Assembly: GCA_049999765.1 (NCBI GenBank)
Contig: JBNGIQ010009481.1
Span: forward strand, 311,350 to 375,349
Length of the DNA: 64,000 nt
Reading direction: 5' to 3'
Source: Phaeoceros laevis
Lineage: Eukaryota; Anthocerotophyta; Anthocerotopsida; Notothyladales
The notes beneath the pieces are model-generated. The model searched no databases. It saw only the letters and a program-made list of their open reading frames with translations, and was not told the DNA's origin. Positions 22,511-32,773 of the stretch are shown piece by piece. How positions within the stretch are numbered: the first letter of the stretch is position 1; the number at the start of each line of letters is the position of its first letter. The translations under genes were made by a program, and so were the position numbers.

Positions 22511-23800
22511 AGACACTAAGTGCAATCAGTCCCTCCAAATGCAAATCATTTGATCTCTAAATCGCCTTTGCCAAGTGAAATCATGAGTGAGACTCAAAGC
22601 GGCACTTTGAGCGCATCGGACGTGGTGCTTGCACGGCCGCTTTGATCCGGGAACTCATATGAGGGTTAACCGAAAACTCACATTTGGCGCGAAACCAGGT
22701 GTTCTCAAAATCATGCAACATGGGGTGTGACCGCGCGGACTCATGCCGCGCGGATTCATGCCGCGCGCGCGATCACCTCACCGGTTTACGGGACAGGTGA
22801 GGTGAAGAGCGGAAACGGTAGGGCCGGGCACAGTCGTTACGGGACCGGTGAGGGAGAGAGCGGCTTTGGGCGAAACGAAATGAGGTCAGGCGCAAACCCG
22901 ATGGCCTGGCACAGCCGTACCGCACGGGCTGTGCGGCTGTGCCAGGCATTAACTTTCATCGGGTATCGATGTGTAGGCGGCACGCATGGCCCTGCCACCA
23001 CAAGAAAATTATAAAATGCGCTCGCAGACCTTCCACAGAATCCACACCCCTCTCGCACGCCGCACGGCCTGGACAGCTGTTAACAAAAATTGTTATGGAG
23101 AGGGGTAGGTCAAACTAACATTCGTCCCCTTGTGTTTGTTAGCCACAACAAAAGATGCCTTCTTGTCCTCCTTGCGGCTAGCCCTAGGGCACGGCCTGGT
23201 TTCCTCCTCGCGCACGGCTTGCCCAGCACTTTTCTAGCACTTGGCCGTAAAAAATGCACAAGAGACAAAAAAAAGGGGAAAATCTCCCCTTCTTGTTCCG
23301 TCCGCCTTCAACGCCTCTCGCGCGCCTCCACAGCCTGCCAAGCTTGCTTAAAAAACTTCATGAAAAAGGGTAGAAGCAAAACAATGATGGGTTCGTCCTC
23401 TCGTGTGCGGGGCAGCCAAGTCCTGGCCCCGCCTGGCCCATGCACATGATGTGGCGCACGGCCCGCCTGTGCCTCCACTCACGTGCGCCTCCAAAAAAAA
23501 CTTGTGAGCAAAGGGGGGGAAATCTGTCCCCTCGTCCTCTTGTGCTCAAGTGGTGGCAGCCAAGGCCTGTCCGGACCGGGACAGGTCATTGGACCATGGC
23601 TTGATCCTCCTCCCACTCGGGTGCGCCGCGCCATACCTGCCTGCAGTCACTTTAAAAAAAATGCGAAAAAGAACCTCCTCCACCTAGTGCTCTTAAGCGC
23701 ACCACTCGCGCGCCTTCCTTGCTTTTGCGCACATTGCACCACGCCCTCCTTGCGCACGCCTATCGCCTGCTCACCGCCTGTAGATCACTCCTTGGTCGCG

Positions 23801-26614
23801 CCCACCTGATGCTATCTGGTCATGCGTAGCGCCCCCTCACGCCTTGCGCCCTAGCCCAAGCTTCGCCCTAGCTCCCTGACCGCGCCCCAGCACACATTGT
23901 GCTATGTCTAAGCTCACATTGTGCCGTGATTTGCGCTCAGCTACTCTTGTGCCTCGCAATCCTGGTCGCGCGCGTCAAGGGGATACTCGGATAATGTTTG
24001 AGGAGGAGGGGGGAGGGGGGGAAGAGAGAGAGAGAAAGAGAGAAAGAAAGAGAGAGGGGAAGGAAGAAATTAAATTAGGGACTCCCTCCTAACTTAAACA
24101 TAAACAAAAAGTAAACCCTCCCTCCATTCTCCATGACATTATTATTATTATTTAACAGAAAACCCTTCTGCATAAGGTCCCACACTTCAAACCCTTGCTA
24201 CATAATGTTTTCACATACAATGACACATCCCAAGAAAAACCCATATGAGCACAGCTTAATTTACCACTAAACCCCATCATTCAATTAGTTAGATAATTAA
24301 TTAGCTAATAGGAAGGTAGCTTTATTACACAAGCTCAATCATTTATTAAACAAAAAAAACAAAATAAATTCCACACATTATTATCCCGACAAGTGGGTTA
24401 CCACACCGCGCTGGCCCGACCTGCCCGCTCACACAATTGCGCGAGTTTGGCACAGTTGTCAAACGTGCGATAGGTAGGACACCTAGGTGAGGGACATGGC
24501 TGGCAGGACCGTGTCTTGCGGCCTTGGAGGCACGCGGTGATGGGGCACATCCCCAAGCGACGCAGACTTTGACCCATAAACCTAAAAAAAGGAATCAATG
24601 TCTCCAACGGCCAAGTTGTGCCCCGGTAAGGGTTTAAAAAAAGAGAACAATGACATTCAAATCACCGGACGTCCTGTCCAAACACCTGACGTCCCACTCA
24701 CGGGGCGCCATATTTTTTTCCGCCATTTCGCATACTTTAAAATGACTCAATGTTCAAGATACATTTTTTTTAACATGTTAAGGTATATTGTGCTGTATTT
24801 TGAAGTAGTGGTCGGCTCCCACACCTAGAATACACCTTAGTAACAACACACCCATCATTTTTGAGGTTTTGTGCTCGACGAAAAGGGCATTTTGAGGGCT
24901 GGTAGCTAGTTCATGGAGAATATAGCTATTTCATAGAAGACCTTGTTTCTGCTTCTGCTAACAACAGCAAACCAACAAACCGACCAACCAGTTGCTTTTT
25001 TACAGAAACAAAGAAATCAAATACTTGAAGTTGTCCTGAGCCTGTTTAACAGGGCAGAGCGGTAAGTTTTACTTAGGTTGTTGTTGAATATGTCTATGGA
25101 GAAGGGACAGTAAGCACTAGCTTCGAGCAAGCTTGTGCTGTTATTTGACAAAATGGAAAGAGACAACAGAGGCCCAGGCATGAACAGTTTACAAAAATGA
25201 AAGGTTCACCAGAGGTCTGAAGCGTGGGAGGGAACCATTGAACAAGTTGTTACCAAAGTCCGTAACTGTCGAATGGGAAAGCTCATCCAATAAAAATCGA
25301 ACAAATGCTCAATCCACGTGTACATTGTCAAGCAAAAGTACTAGGGCAACTTTTTAACCCCTGAAGGACTAGCACGTACTTCGATCCTGAAATCTCGTTT
25401 TGAGGCATCGACTTGGCTTCCCAGGATGTGCGACTCCCAAAACCCTAAAATAGAGGCCTTATGCACCCGTTTCACTTTTCTAATTTTTCTAATTATAATG
25501 AAATTTATATCATCAGTATATCATTACGAAGGAAATTTCTTAGTTGAGGCTGGGAAACGTTAGAAACGAAAACGTGTTTCCATACATTTCTATACGTTTC
25601 TTGTGTTTTTTGCTTTTTCACGGAAACGCTTTTCCATACATTTCCATACGTTTTCTTGCATTTTAAATTTGCTTTTTCACGGAAACGGCAGTAGCATTTT
25701 TTTGCTGTTTTTTAAAATCTTAGGTTTCAAGTACACGCCGTAGAAGTTACTCTACTAAGTAAGCTATTCAAGTGCACAATGTGGCCATGGATCAGCCAAG
25801 ATCTAATGCAGACAGGCGCATACTAACACGCGTGATTTCACCGGCATCTCGTGCAATCGTGGTCTCCATTAACTAGCGCCATCGACAAGCTATTTGGTGC
25901 GCGAATCCCAANNNNNNNNNNNNNNNNNNNNNNNNNNNNNNNNNNNNNNNNNNNNNNNNNNNNNNNNNNNNNNNNNNNNNNNNNNNNNNNNNNNNNNNNN
26001 NNNNNNNNNNNACGCAACGGCTTGGGACTCGAATCGGGAAGTTAAAAAGGCGAACTCGACTTGGCGAAACGCGTTTCCATTTTTTGCCAAGTTGTTTCGC
26101 CTTTTTACTCATCCTTTGTTATTTGCAGAAAGTTTTTTGTTTAGATTTCGGATAGAAACGTGGAAACTTCGAAACTCGGATGTACCGGAAACGCGTTTCC
26201 TAGGTAATGGAAATGCATTTCCATTAACTGAGGGAAACTTCAAGGCGGGTCATTTTGGTAGTGTTTCAGGGTATAGGGAAATCATGAATCGTGCTCAAAC
26301 ATGGAGCAGCGCGACCAGGGTGCCCAATCGGGCTAGTTGGTCCTTTAGGGGTTAAGAAGGTGGTTTTCGTTTGTAGATGTGGAGCCATGGGACAGGTCTC
26401 TTGTCAATGATTCCTACATAAAACGGACCTCATTCTCATATACCCTGGAGCGTGACTTTTCCATTTTTAAAGAGCATGCTGTCCAGTCCAGACCCAGAGG
26501 CATTTGCTCGTCTCAAAACTAGGGTGGGGTGTCAGAAGTGGTACAAAATTACAAATGAGCCCCACAACAAACGAATGATGAAACATAGAGACTAGCTACC
26601 TAGTATCTACAATC
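23801..26614. other. Intergenic, no gene recognised
   Basis: Mostly AT-rich DNA with a purine (GA) microsatellite at about 23998-24062. A cluster of GAAACG/CGTTTC words lies at 25.55-25.69 and 26.06-26.25 kb on both sides of a 100-N gap (25912-26011). No coding region can be supported. Confidence 0.5.
25912..26011. other. Assembly gap (100 N)
   Basis: One hundred Ns in repeat-rich DNA between two blocks enriched in GAAACG/CGTTTC. Confidence 0.95.
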
Positions 26615-28510
26615 TTAACATTTTCCGGCGTGCTCTAGTTTGCTTTCCTCCGCCACATGTTCACTCTTGGCTTTGCTGGAGAATCCAGGCAAGAAGAAGC
26701 AGGTGAGGAAGGGCTTCCGCCTGGGTTCGCCATCGTCCTCGCGGTCCAAGTCGTAGGGCGGCACAAGGCAGCCGCAGATGAAGCAGATGACCGATGCCGG
26801 GATCCAGACCATGAAAATGGACCTGAGGGCCCTGACATACACTGCAATGGCAATGTCCTCGTGGAAATCGGGCAAGCCCATTTTCCGGAGATCCAGTGGC
26901 GAGTCGATGATGTGGTCGGTGATGGCATCCGGCACCAGCCAGACCGGCAGGAGCGAGTCGATCCCGCCCCTGAGGGAGCCGTTGAGCAGCGCGGCCGACA
27001 CGCCCAGGCCGAAGACGCCGCCGAAGTTGCGGAAGAAGTTGCGCACGGCGGTGGTGCGCGCCACATCCTTCTTGCGCACCGCCGACTGCGCGGCGACGAG
27101 CGAGTTCTGGAGCTGGCAGCCCATGCCGCAGCCCATGAGGAGGAGGTAGGCGAGCACCAGGCTGCGCGGGGTGTGCTCGCCCAGCGTGGAGAAGAGGCCC
27201 GAGGAAAGCAGCATGAGCGCGTAGCCCACGACGAGCGACACCTTGTAGTTGCCGGTGAAGGAGGTGAGGAGGCCGCTGCACCAGGAGAAGAAGATGCAGG
27301 TGACGGTGAGCGGGATGAGCGACACGCCCGACTGCAGCGCGCTCTGGCGCTCCACCACCTGGAAGTAGAGCGGGAGGTAGTAGAGCGAGCTGAAGAAGAC
27401 GACGCCGAAGCAGAAGTTGGCGATGAAGATGAGGTCGACGGCCGCGTTCTTGAAGATGCCGCCGGGGATGATGGGCATCTTGGCGAGCTGGGACTCGTTG
27501 TAGGCGAAGGCGAGGATGATGAGCGGGCCGGTGACGAGCAGCGCGACGATCAGCGGGTGGCTCCAGGGGTAGGTCGACCCGCCGTAGGTGATGCCCGTCA
27601 TGAACACGGACGTCCCCGCCACCAGCAGCAGCATCCCGCTGTAGTCCAGCTTCTTGAACCGCTCCGCGAGCGTGCCGCTGGCGGTGCCCGTCTTGGGGAG
27701 GTAGAAGAAGGAGGCGATGAGCGCGACGCCGGCGATGGGGACCTGGAAGTAGAAGGCCCATCGCCAGGACAAGGTGTCGACGAAGATGCCCCCGGCCAGC
27801 GGCCCCACGCTGCTCCCGGCGCCATTCACGGCCTGCAGAATGCCCTGGTACTTACCGCGGTGCCGCAGATTGACGACGTCGGAGATGATGACATGCACCG
27901 TGGTCATGAGGCCGCCCGCGGCCAGCCCCGCGAGCGCGCGCGCCGCGATGAGGAAGGTGATGTTGGGGGCGATGCCGCACAGGAACGTCCCCACGGCGAA
28001 GAGCGCCATGGACGCCAGGAAGGACGCCTTGCGGCCGAAGACGTCGCATAGGGAGCCGAAGATGGGCTGGAAGGCGGTGGAGGTGAGCAGGAAGGAGGTG
28101 CCGACCCAGGAGATGTCGGCGGCGGCGCCGAATTCGGTGGCGATCTGCGGGAGGATGGTGGCCACCACCGTCTGGTCCAGCGCGCCCAGCAGCGTGCCCA
28201 TGGACATACAGGCGTAGACGATGAGGAACTGGCGCAGCGGAAGCATGCGGCCGTGGCTGGGGACCTCGATGTGCGCCGGCGATCTGGCGTCCACTATCAC
28301 CAATGCCGCGCCGTTGGGGTCCTCCTCCTCCTCTTCGATCGACATCTCATCGCTCACCACCTTCTTCTTCTGCTCCACCTCCTTCCTCGCGCTTGTCTCG
28401 AGCTTGCCTCCTCCTCCTCCTCCCAGTGCGCCTTCTGCGACCTTGCAAGACGGCACCTCCGGCATGGCAGCAGCAGCAGCCGGAGGAGGAGGCTCGACAG
28501 CCCCGACCAT
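26615..28510 (-). CDS. MFS drug/H+ antiporter-type transporter, 14-TM (DHA2-like), intronless
   Basis: A single 631-residue frame. The ATG at 28508-28510 (MVGAVEPPPP) is chosen over an upstream TTG. After about 95 cytosolic residues rich in Ala, Gly and acid come MFS signatures: LDQTVVATILPQI (motif D1 of DHA2 transporters), FGSLCDVFGRKASF (motif A) and GAGSSVGPLAGGIFVD (motif C, antiporter). Around fourteen hydrophobic segments are visible. The tail is charged and ends HVAEESKLEHAGKC. Such proteins export toxins or metabolites from the plasma membrane or vacuole. The sequence reads like the fungal 14-spanner family more than usual plant MFS carriers, and it has no introns, so horizontal origin is possible. 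Very high GC creates long antisense frames, which I do not count. Confidence 0.9.
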   Translation of the reverse strand: MVGAVEPPPPAAAAAMPEVPSCKVAEGALGGGGGGKLETSARKEVEQKKKVVSDEMSIEEEEEDPNGAALVIVDARSPAHIEVPSHGRMLPLRQFLIVYACMSMGTLLGALDQTVVATILPQIATEFGAAADISWVGTSFLLTSTAFQPIFGSLCDVFGRKASFLASMALFAVGTFLCGIAPNITFLIAARALAGLAAGGLMTTVHVIISDVVNLRHRGKYQGILQAVNGAGSSVGPLAGGIFVDTLSWRWAFYFQVPIAGVALIASFFYLPKTGTASGTLAERFKKLDYSGMLLLVAGTSVFMTGITYGGSTYPWSHPLIVALLVTGPLIILAFAYNESQLAKMPIIPGGIFKNAAVDLIFIANFCFGVVFFSSLYYLPLYFQVVERQSALQSGVSLIPLTVTCIFFSWCSGLLTSFTGNYKVSLVVGYALMLLSSGLFSTLGEHTPRSLVLAYLLLMGCGMGCQLQNSLVAAQSAVRKKDVARTTAVRNFFRNFGGVFGLGVSAALLNGSLRGGIDSLLPVWLVPDAITDHIIDSPLDLRKMGLPDFHEDIAIAVYVRALRSIFMVWIPASVICFICGCLVPPYDLDREDDGEPRRKPFLTCFFLPGFSSKAKSEHVAEESKLEHAGKC

Positions 28511-28519
28511 GGCTGGAGT

Positions 28520-30290
28520 CGCCAGGATCCGCCGATTCCACAAACGCCAATGCTGCCCCTGGAGGCCGATTCAACAAAAACTGCTGACAGGAAGCGAAGC
28601 CAACTTCTTCTAAGCTGGCTATGGCTGGAGCTGGGAGGAATTGTTGCAAGCTCAACTTGGCAAATTCCGGACGCCTGCTGAAGGACTGAAGTCTCAAGAA
28701 GAAGCTTTGGATCGATCGATCGAGCGCGGCACATTGATTGATCAACAGTAGCGCCAGCCGCGGATTTAAAGTGCCATAGCCACCGATTGTGCCTGCCCGG
28801 CAGCCAGAGCCTCCACCGAGTGGCGTGTGCCCTCACCTGCATCTGCCCTGCCTGCCTTCTACTGTCATTCCTGGTCCGTCCAGGCAGCAGGAATGATTCC
28901 AGCGCCATGGCGCGACCTGTGTTTTTTTCTTGCCTCCGTCGCGTCCTGGTCGCCTGCCTCGGATGAGCCTGCCTCCATCCCCACCTTGGGCAAGGTCGCA
29001 CCCGCCTCGCACTGTGCACGGAAACAACGTTGGATAGAACCCGTCAGGAAGCGCAAGCGGGCAGTTGTCACAACGCCATAGCCCGATGCCACCCTCCTCT
29101 GCTCGGAAGCCGCGCTGAGTTTGTCGCGGCCTGCGGCGGGCCGCACCTGGCTCTCTCCATTAGGCGATCGCGCCAACAACCACCACCCCAGCACAGTAAT
29201 AGTGGCCGTACTGGAAGGACAGGAGGAAAGCAGTGTGGCCCTGCCAGGCGGCAGCTGGGTGACTGCTTGGAAGGCCACCCGGCCCGGTCCGGCCCGGTTG
29301 ATGAGCAATGCTTGTCCCTTTATGCCTTTGGAATTTCAGATGCTTTTGAATAATTTTCCAGGCCGTTGCCTTCTCATCATGACTGATGAGGCGGACGGCC
29401 CAGCTGCAAAATGAATGGTGCTCTTGTATTCCCAGCGGTATCTCGAGGAGGAAATGCGCTAATGTTCTTCTTAGACCACGCACCAAGCTAATAAGCACGG
29501 TGCTTGCTTGTCTTCTTGTTTTCCTAAAAGATCCGATTCCGGCTAATTTTTGACCAGTGTCGTGTTACTTTCATTCTGCGGCTGCGGCCCAAAAGTGCTC
29601 AGTAAAGTTCTTTCCTTCCTTCCAAGGTTCACACAATGAAAGTGCATGCCGAGCCGGCAGGTTCTCTTCTAAATTAAAAAAGTCAGAATTTTCAAGACTC
29701 CACAATGGTACTGTAGAGTATGCTTCAGACACTATTGAAGTTTGCGCCGGACTTGTCACAACCGACCTTGACAAGTTGGCGCAAAAGTCTAAAAACTTGG
29801 AACGTCTATGCATTGGAATTTGATTAGAGGCGTGACCAGCCCAATAGGCTCCCTGTGCGACGTTCAACAAGCAGGAGCAGAGGTGTGCGTGTGTGCACCA
29901 ACTTCTGGAGTCATGCATGCATGACATCACCATCACCTGAAAGGATACGCCCCCCACCAGGAAAGTGCTGAAAGGTACTTCAGTTGCGGTAGTAGCTGAC
30001 AGCCTTCTTGGAATCACCGTCAAGGCTCCAACTATACATTACCTGACCGGCCGGGCACTTTACCAAACCCACTCCATTCTAAGTGGAGTGATTGCTATGA
30101 CAAGACGTATTACTACTCACAAGTCGACAAGTGTCTTAAGTACCGGCAAACACCAACAGTTTGATTTTTGATTGAGTGCTTCGACCTCCATGAAGGGCTG
30201 GCAAATTTCTACTGGTCTGCACTGTGCACCTAAAAAAACCGGCCTGATTTTGGCAGGCAAAAATCAGGCTCTGAGATAGTGAGCAAAAAG
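28520..30290. other. Upstream and intergenic DNA of the MFS gene, no gene recognised
   Basis: 5' flank of the MFS gene followed by sequence with only short frames lacking family resemblance. No supported coding region. Confidence 0.5.
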
Positions 30291-30499
30291 ATACAAAAGC
30301 TTTATAACGTGCTTGTTGGGTCCAATCGGTTCACACGACCCCATAGGGAGGCTGCGGTACTGCGGGTACCAATGTACCTTTCGCCCTTTGCCACATAAGG
30401 AAAAACCAGCAATCCAGGACAGGTGGGAAAGAAAGCCCTTATCCCTGGTTGGTACGACAAATTAAATAACCGGTGAGCCTATGAGGTGAGCATGGAAGC

Positions 30500-31060
30500 A
30501 CATGGGAAGCATATTTGGCTTTGTTGTTACTTGGGTAAGGTCTCTTGCTCAGGGATTGTGCGGGACCTCATCACAAACATGGAAAAGAGCATGTGGCAGG
30601 CCGCAGGCTTACGCTTAGTGGCCGCAGTGTTTCAGCCCTCCTCCAGCTGCACACTACATATGTAGTGTGCAGCTTTGCTCACAATCTTATGCGTTTTGTT
30701 TGTTAGCATTTCTAAAATATAAATGCCAAAACCTTGGCCGAACAAAGGGAAAAAGGAGACAACGCAGACAGAGGTATGCATCTAAAAGAATCACAGGTTC
30801 ACTAGCTGTGCCAGACTTGGGAAAGGGCCACTTATTAGGTAATGCCTGAGGTCTCTGCAGAGAACCCAAATTGTCCACACTGCTCACCAACGGAAGCAAC
30901 AAGGCAAGCTCTTGAAACCAACAAATGACAACTCACAGTTTGCAACTCACAAGGTGGCACCTGAGATACGTTCAAGCCGGAGATCTATGTTGCTAGGAAT
31001 AAGTCCCGTAAGGTTCCTGTCAGTCAAATTCCTACAAAACCACCCATGTGCTACAGATTA
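30500..31060 (-). pseudogene. Receptor-kinase-derived repeat, diverged copy
   Basis: The minus strand holds an exon-like LRR (NLTDRNLTGLIPSNIDLRLERIS near 30.97-31.04 kb), then a degenerate second LRR after a TTCTCTGCAG acceptor (SGPFPSLAQLVNL near 30.80-30.85 kb). Flanking sequence near 30.55-30.63 kb matches the repeats at 35, 36.7 and 43 kb. It is a relic of an LRR-I receptor kinase in which each LRR is its own exon. Confidence 0.6.
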
Positions 31061-32770
31061 TTTGCGCACTAACGTTATTTGAAGCTTCAGAAACACAGAT
31101 TTAGAACTAGATCAAGAGTACTTCTAAAGAAGGTTACAAGGACACCACCTCTGACATAACCTCTGACATAAGTAGGAATAGCAGTCCTGATTGGAGTACC
31201 TCCAAGTAACCTGCAGACCCTCCAATCGTACCTGGTGCCTGGCCATGGTGTTCAAATTGTTAGTGGCCGCTACTTTGACAGGGCCTTCCTCACTCCAGAT
31301 GGAACAAGGCTGGAACTCGTGTGAGGCAGCAGCAATATTTATCCGAGAGCAACCTGCTCTTTGAGCCACTGTTACCCATGGTCTCTCCTGCACCAACTCC
31401 TTGACAAAAATCTGGCGTGAGGGTCATCATTCACTACCGTACCCAAAAACATGTCTCACCCTCAGGAGCAAGCCACGGCTACAGCACCGCATCCCAAGAG
31501 CGCATTTGTGCATAGAAGAGGCTGCTGGCTGTGTAAAAGCTGGGAAGCACATCCAACCCCTTTCCGCACACCGCCACCCATCGGCTTGCATTCATCCAGG
31601 GAGTGCTGAGCACCGGAAGCTGGACGCCTTTGGGTTTGCTGACCATGTCTCGTAGTTGGGGTAAGCCGACCAGCACAAGGTTGGCCAGGAGCACATACAG
31701 CTGCACCCGTAGGCATCGACCTGGTTGCGTCCGATGCTCAGTTTTTGGCACTCGTTTTTGGCAGCTCAGTTGCCTGTTTCACATGACAACCGGAAAACGC
31801 AAAATTGCAAGTTGAAACTTTTAATTTATGAAACTGCAAACGGGAATCAAAATAGAATGAAATGCGTTTCATTCCATTTTTTTACACTGTCGAAACGCGT
31901 GGTGGTACGAGTAACTCGGAGTAAGTACGATCTTCTTACTATAGTCTTAATTTCTTAGTATCTTACTATAAAAAGAATATATATATAATGAGAAGTATTA
32001 TTTTAGAACATAATTAACTAAGCCTGCTTCATTTTGGCATTTTGAATTTTTGATTGAGGTCTCCATTCTAGGATACCCAGCAATGACATAAAATAGAGAG
32101 TGGGAACTCCATGATCACATCAGCTCCGGGGAGTCTTTGGGCACGGAGGCGTGTTATCTCGAGAGTTCCTTTCGCTAAGGTCTTTTTAGACCCAGGTCAG
32201 TGTCTTCGTGACGTTACACATCTCTCCCACTTGCATAAAGAGCGTGAGATGTAGCCACACACAATATAAAGTCTAGTTCTTTTCCCCGCCTTTGGTATCA
32301 CATATTGGTGCGCCAGGCTCTGCAGAGGCTTCTTGTTTTAAAGGTTTGGCTCCCCTTTGGCATACCTTACAAGTGTACAAGTCTTCGAATCTGGCTAGCT
32401 AGCTAGCTAGTAGCTGCTGTAGATCCCTAGGTGATCATGAACTGAATCAGATGGGTCTTCTAAGTTACTGCTTATCAATTTGTGGCGGAAATTGAGCTCG
32501 TGTGTCTAGCTGCTGTAGACCTAGAGCTAACTAGCTGTTTCTAATGTCGAGAGAGTCACATGAGCTTCATTTTGTGCTCACTGTTTTGTATCGTAAGTCG
32601 GTACAAGTCCAGCTCTCGCAAATGAGAGTATCACTCCTGAAGCTGCACTTCATCAGTATGATCCTGTGATTTGTGCAGGCTAGGGAGAGCAAAAACTTGT
32701 GCAAAGAGTGGTGTCCCGTCGACAGATCCTCGGGATGTGTAGACCAGGGGCCTTTGACAACTCCCAGGCT
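31061..32770. other. Intergenic, no gene recognised
   Basis: Minus-strand frames at 31.12-31.75 kb may be decayed extracellular parts of the receptor-kinase relic, but I cannot align them with confidence. The rest is AT-rich. A short (CTAG)n run is at about 32.40 kb. Confidence 0.45.
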
Positions 32771-32773
32771 GGG

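Larger units (their letters stand above)
19280..22978 (-). mobile_element. Mutator-like element (MULE) with long TIRs
   Basis: Both ends begin GCCTACACATCGATACCC when read inwards. The inverted repeats continue for about 220-250 bp (left about 19280-19510, right about 22730-22978) with small indels. The element is flanked by the perfect 9-bp duplication GGCACGCAT, the hallmark size for Mutator. Inside is a three-exon transposase gene on the minus strand. A 400-N gap (19511-19910) hides sequence next to the left TIR. Clean TIRs and duplication point to a fairly recent insertion. Confidence 0.95.
18430..23800. repeat. Diverged ~165-bp tandem array, split by a MULE
   Basis: Units share a purine-rich run meeting its complement (such as GGGAGAAAAATTCTCTCCC), then a C-rich stretch with CCTCCTC, GTGC and GCCTGGCC-like words. 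Unit cores fall near 18445, 18695, 18860, 19030 and 19190, then after the MULE near 23095, 23270, 23370, 23510 and 23660. Most spacings are 150-175 bp. The copies are strongly diverged, so the array is old. Function unknown. Confidence 0.55.

Noticed and set aside
26657-28051. 464-codon open frame antisense to the MFS gene
   Set aside because: Shadow of a very GC-rich gene. It is low-complexity, rich in Glu, Arg, His and Gly, with no domain. The opposite strand has clear transporter motifs.
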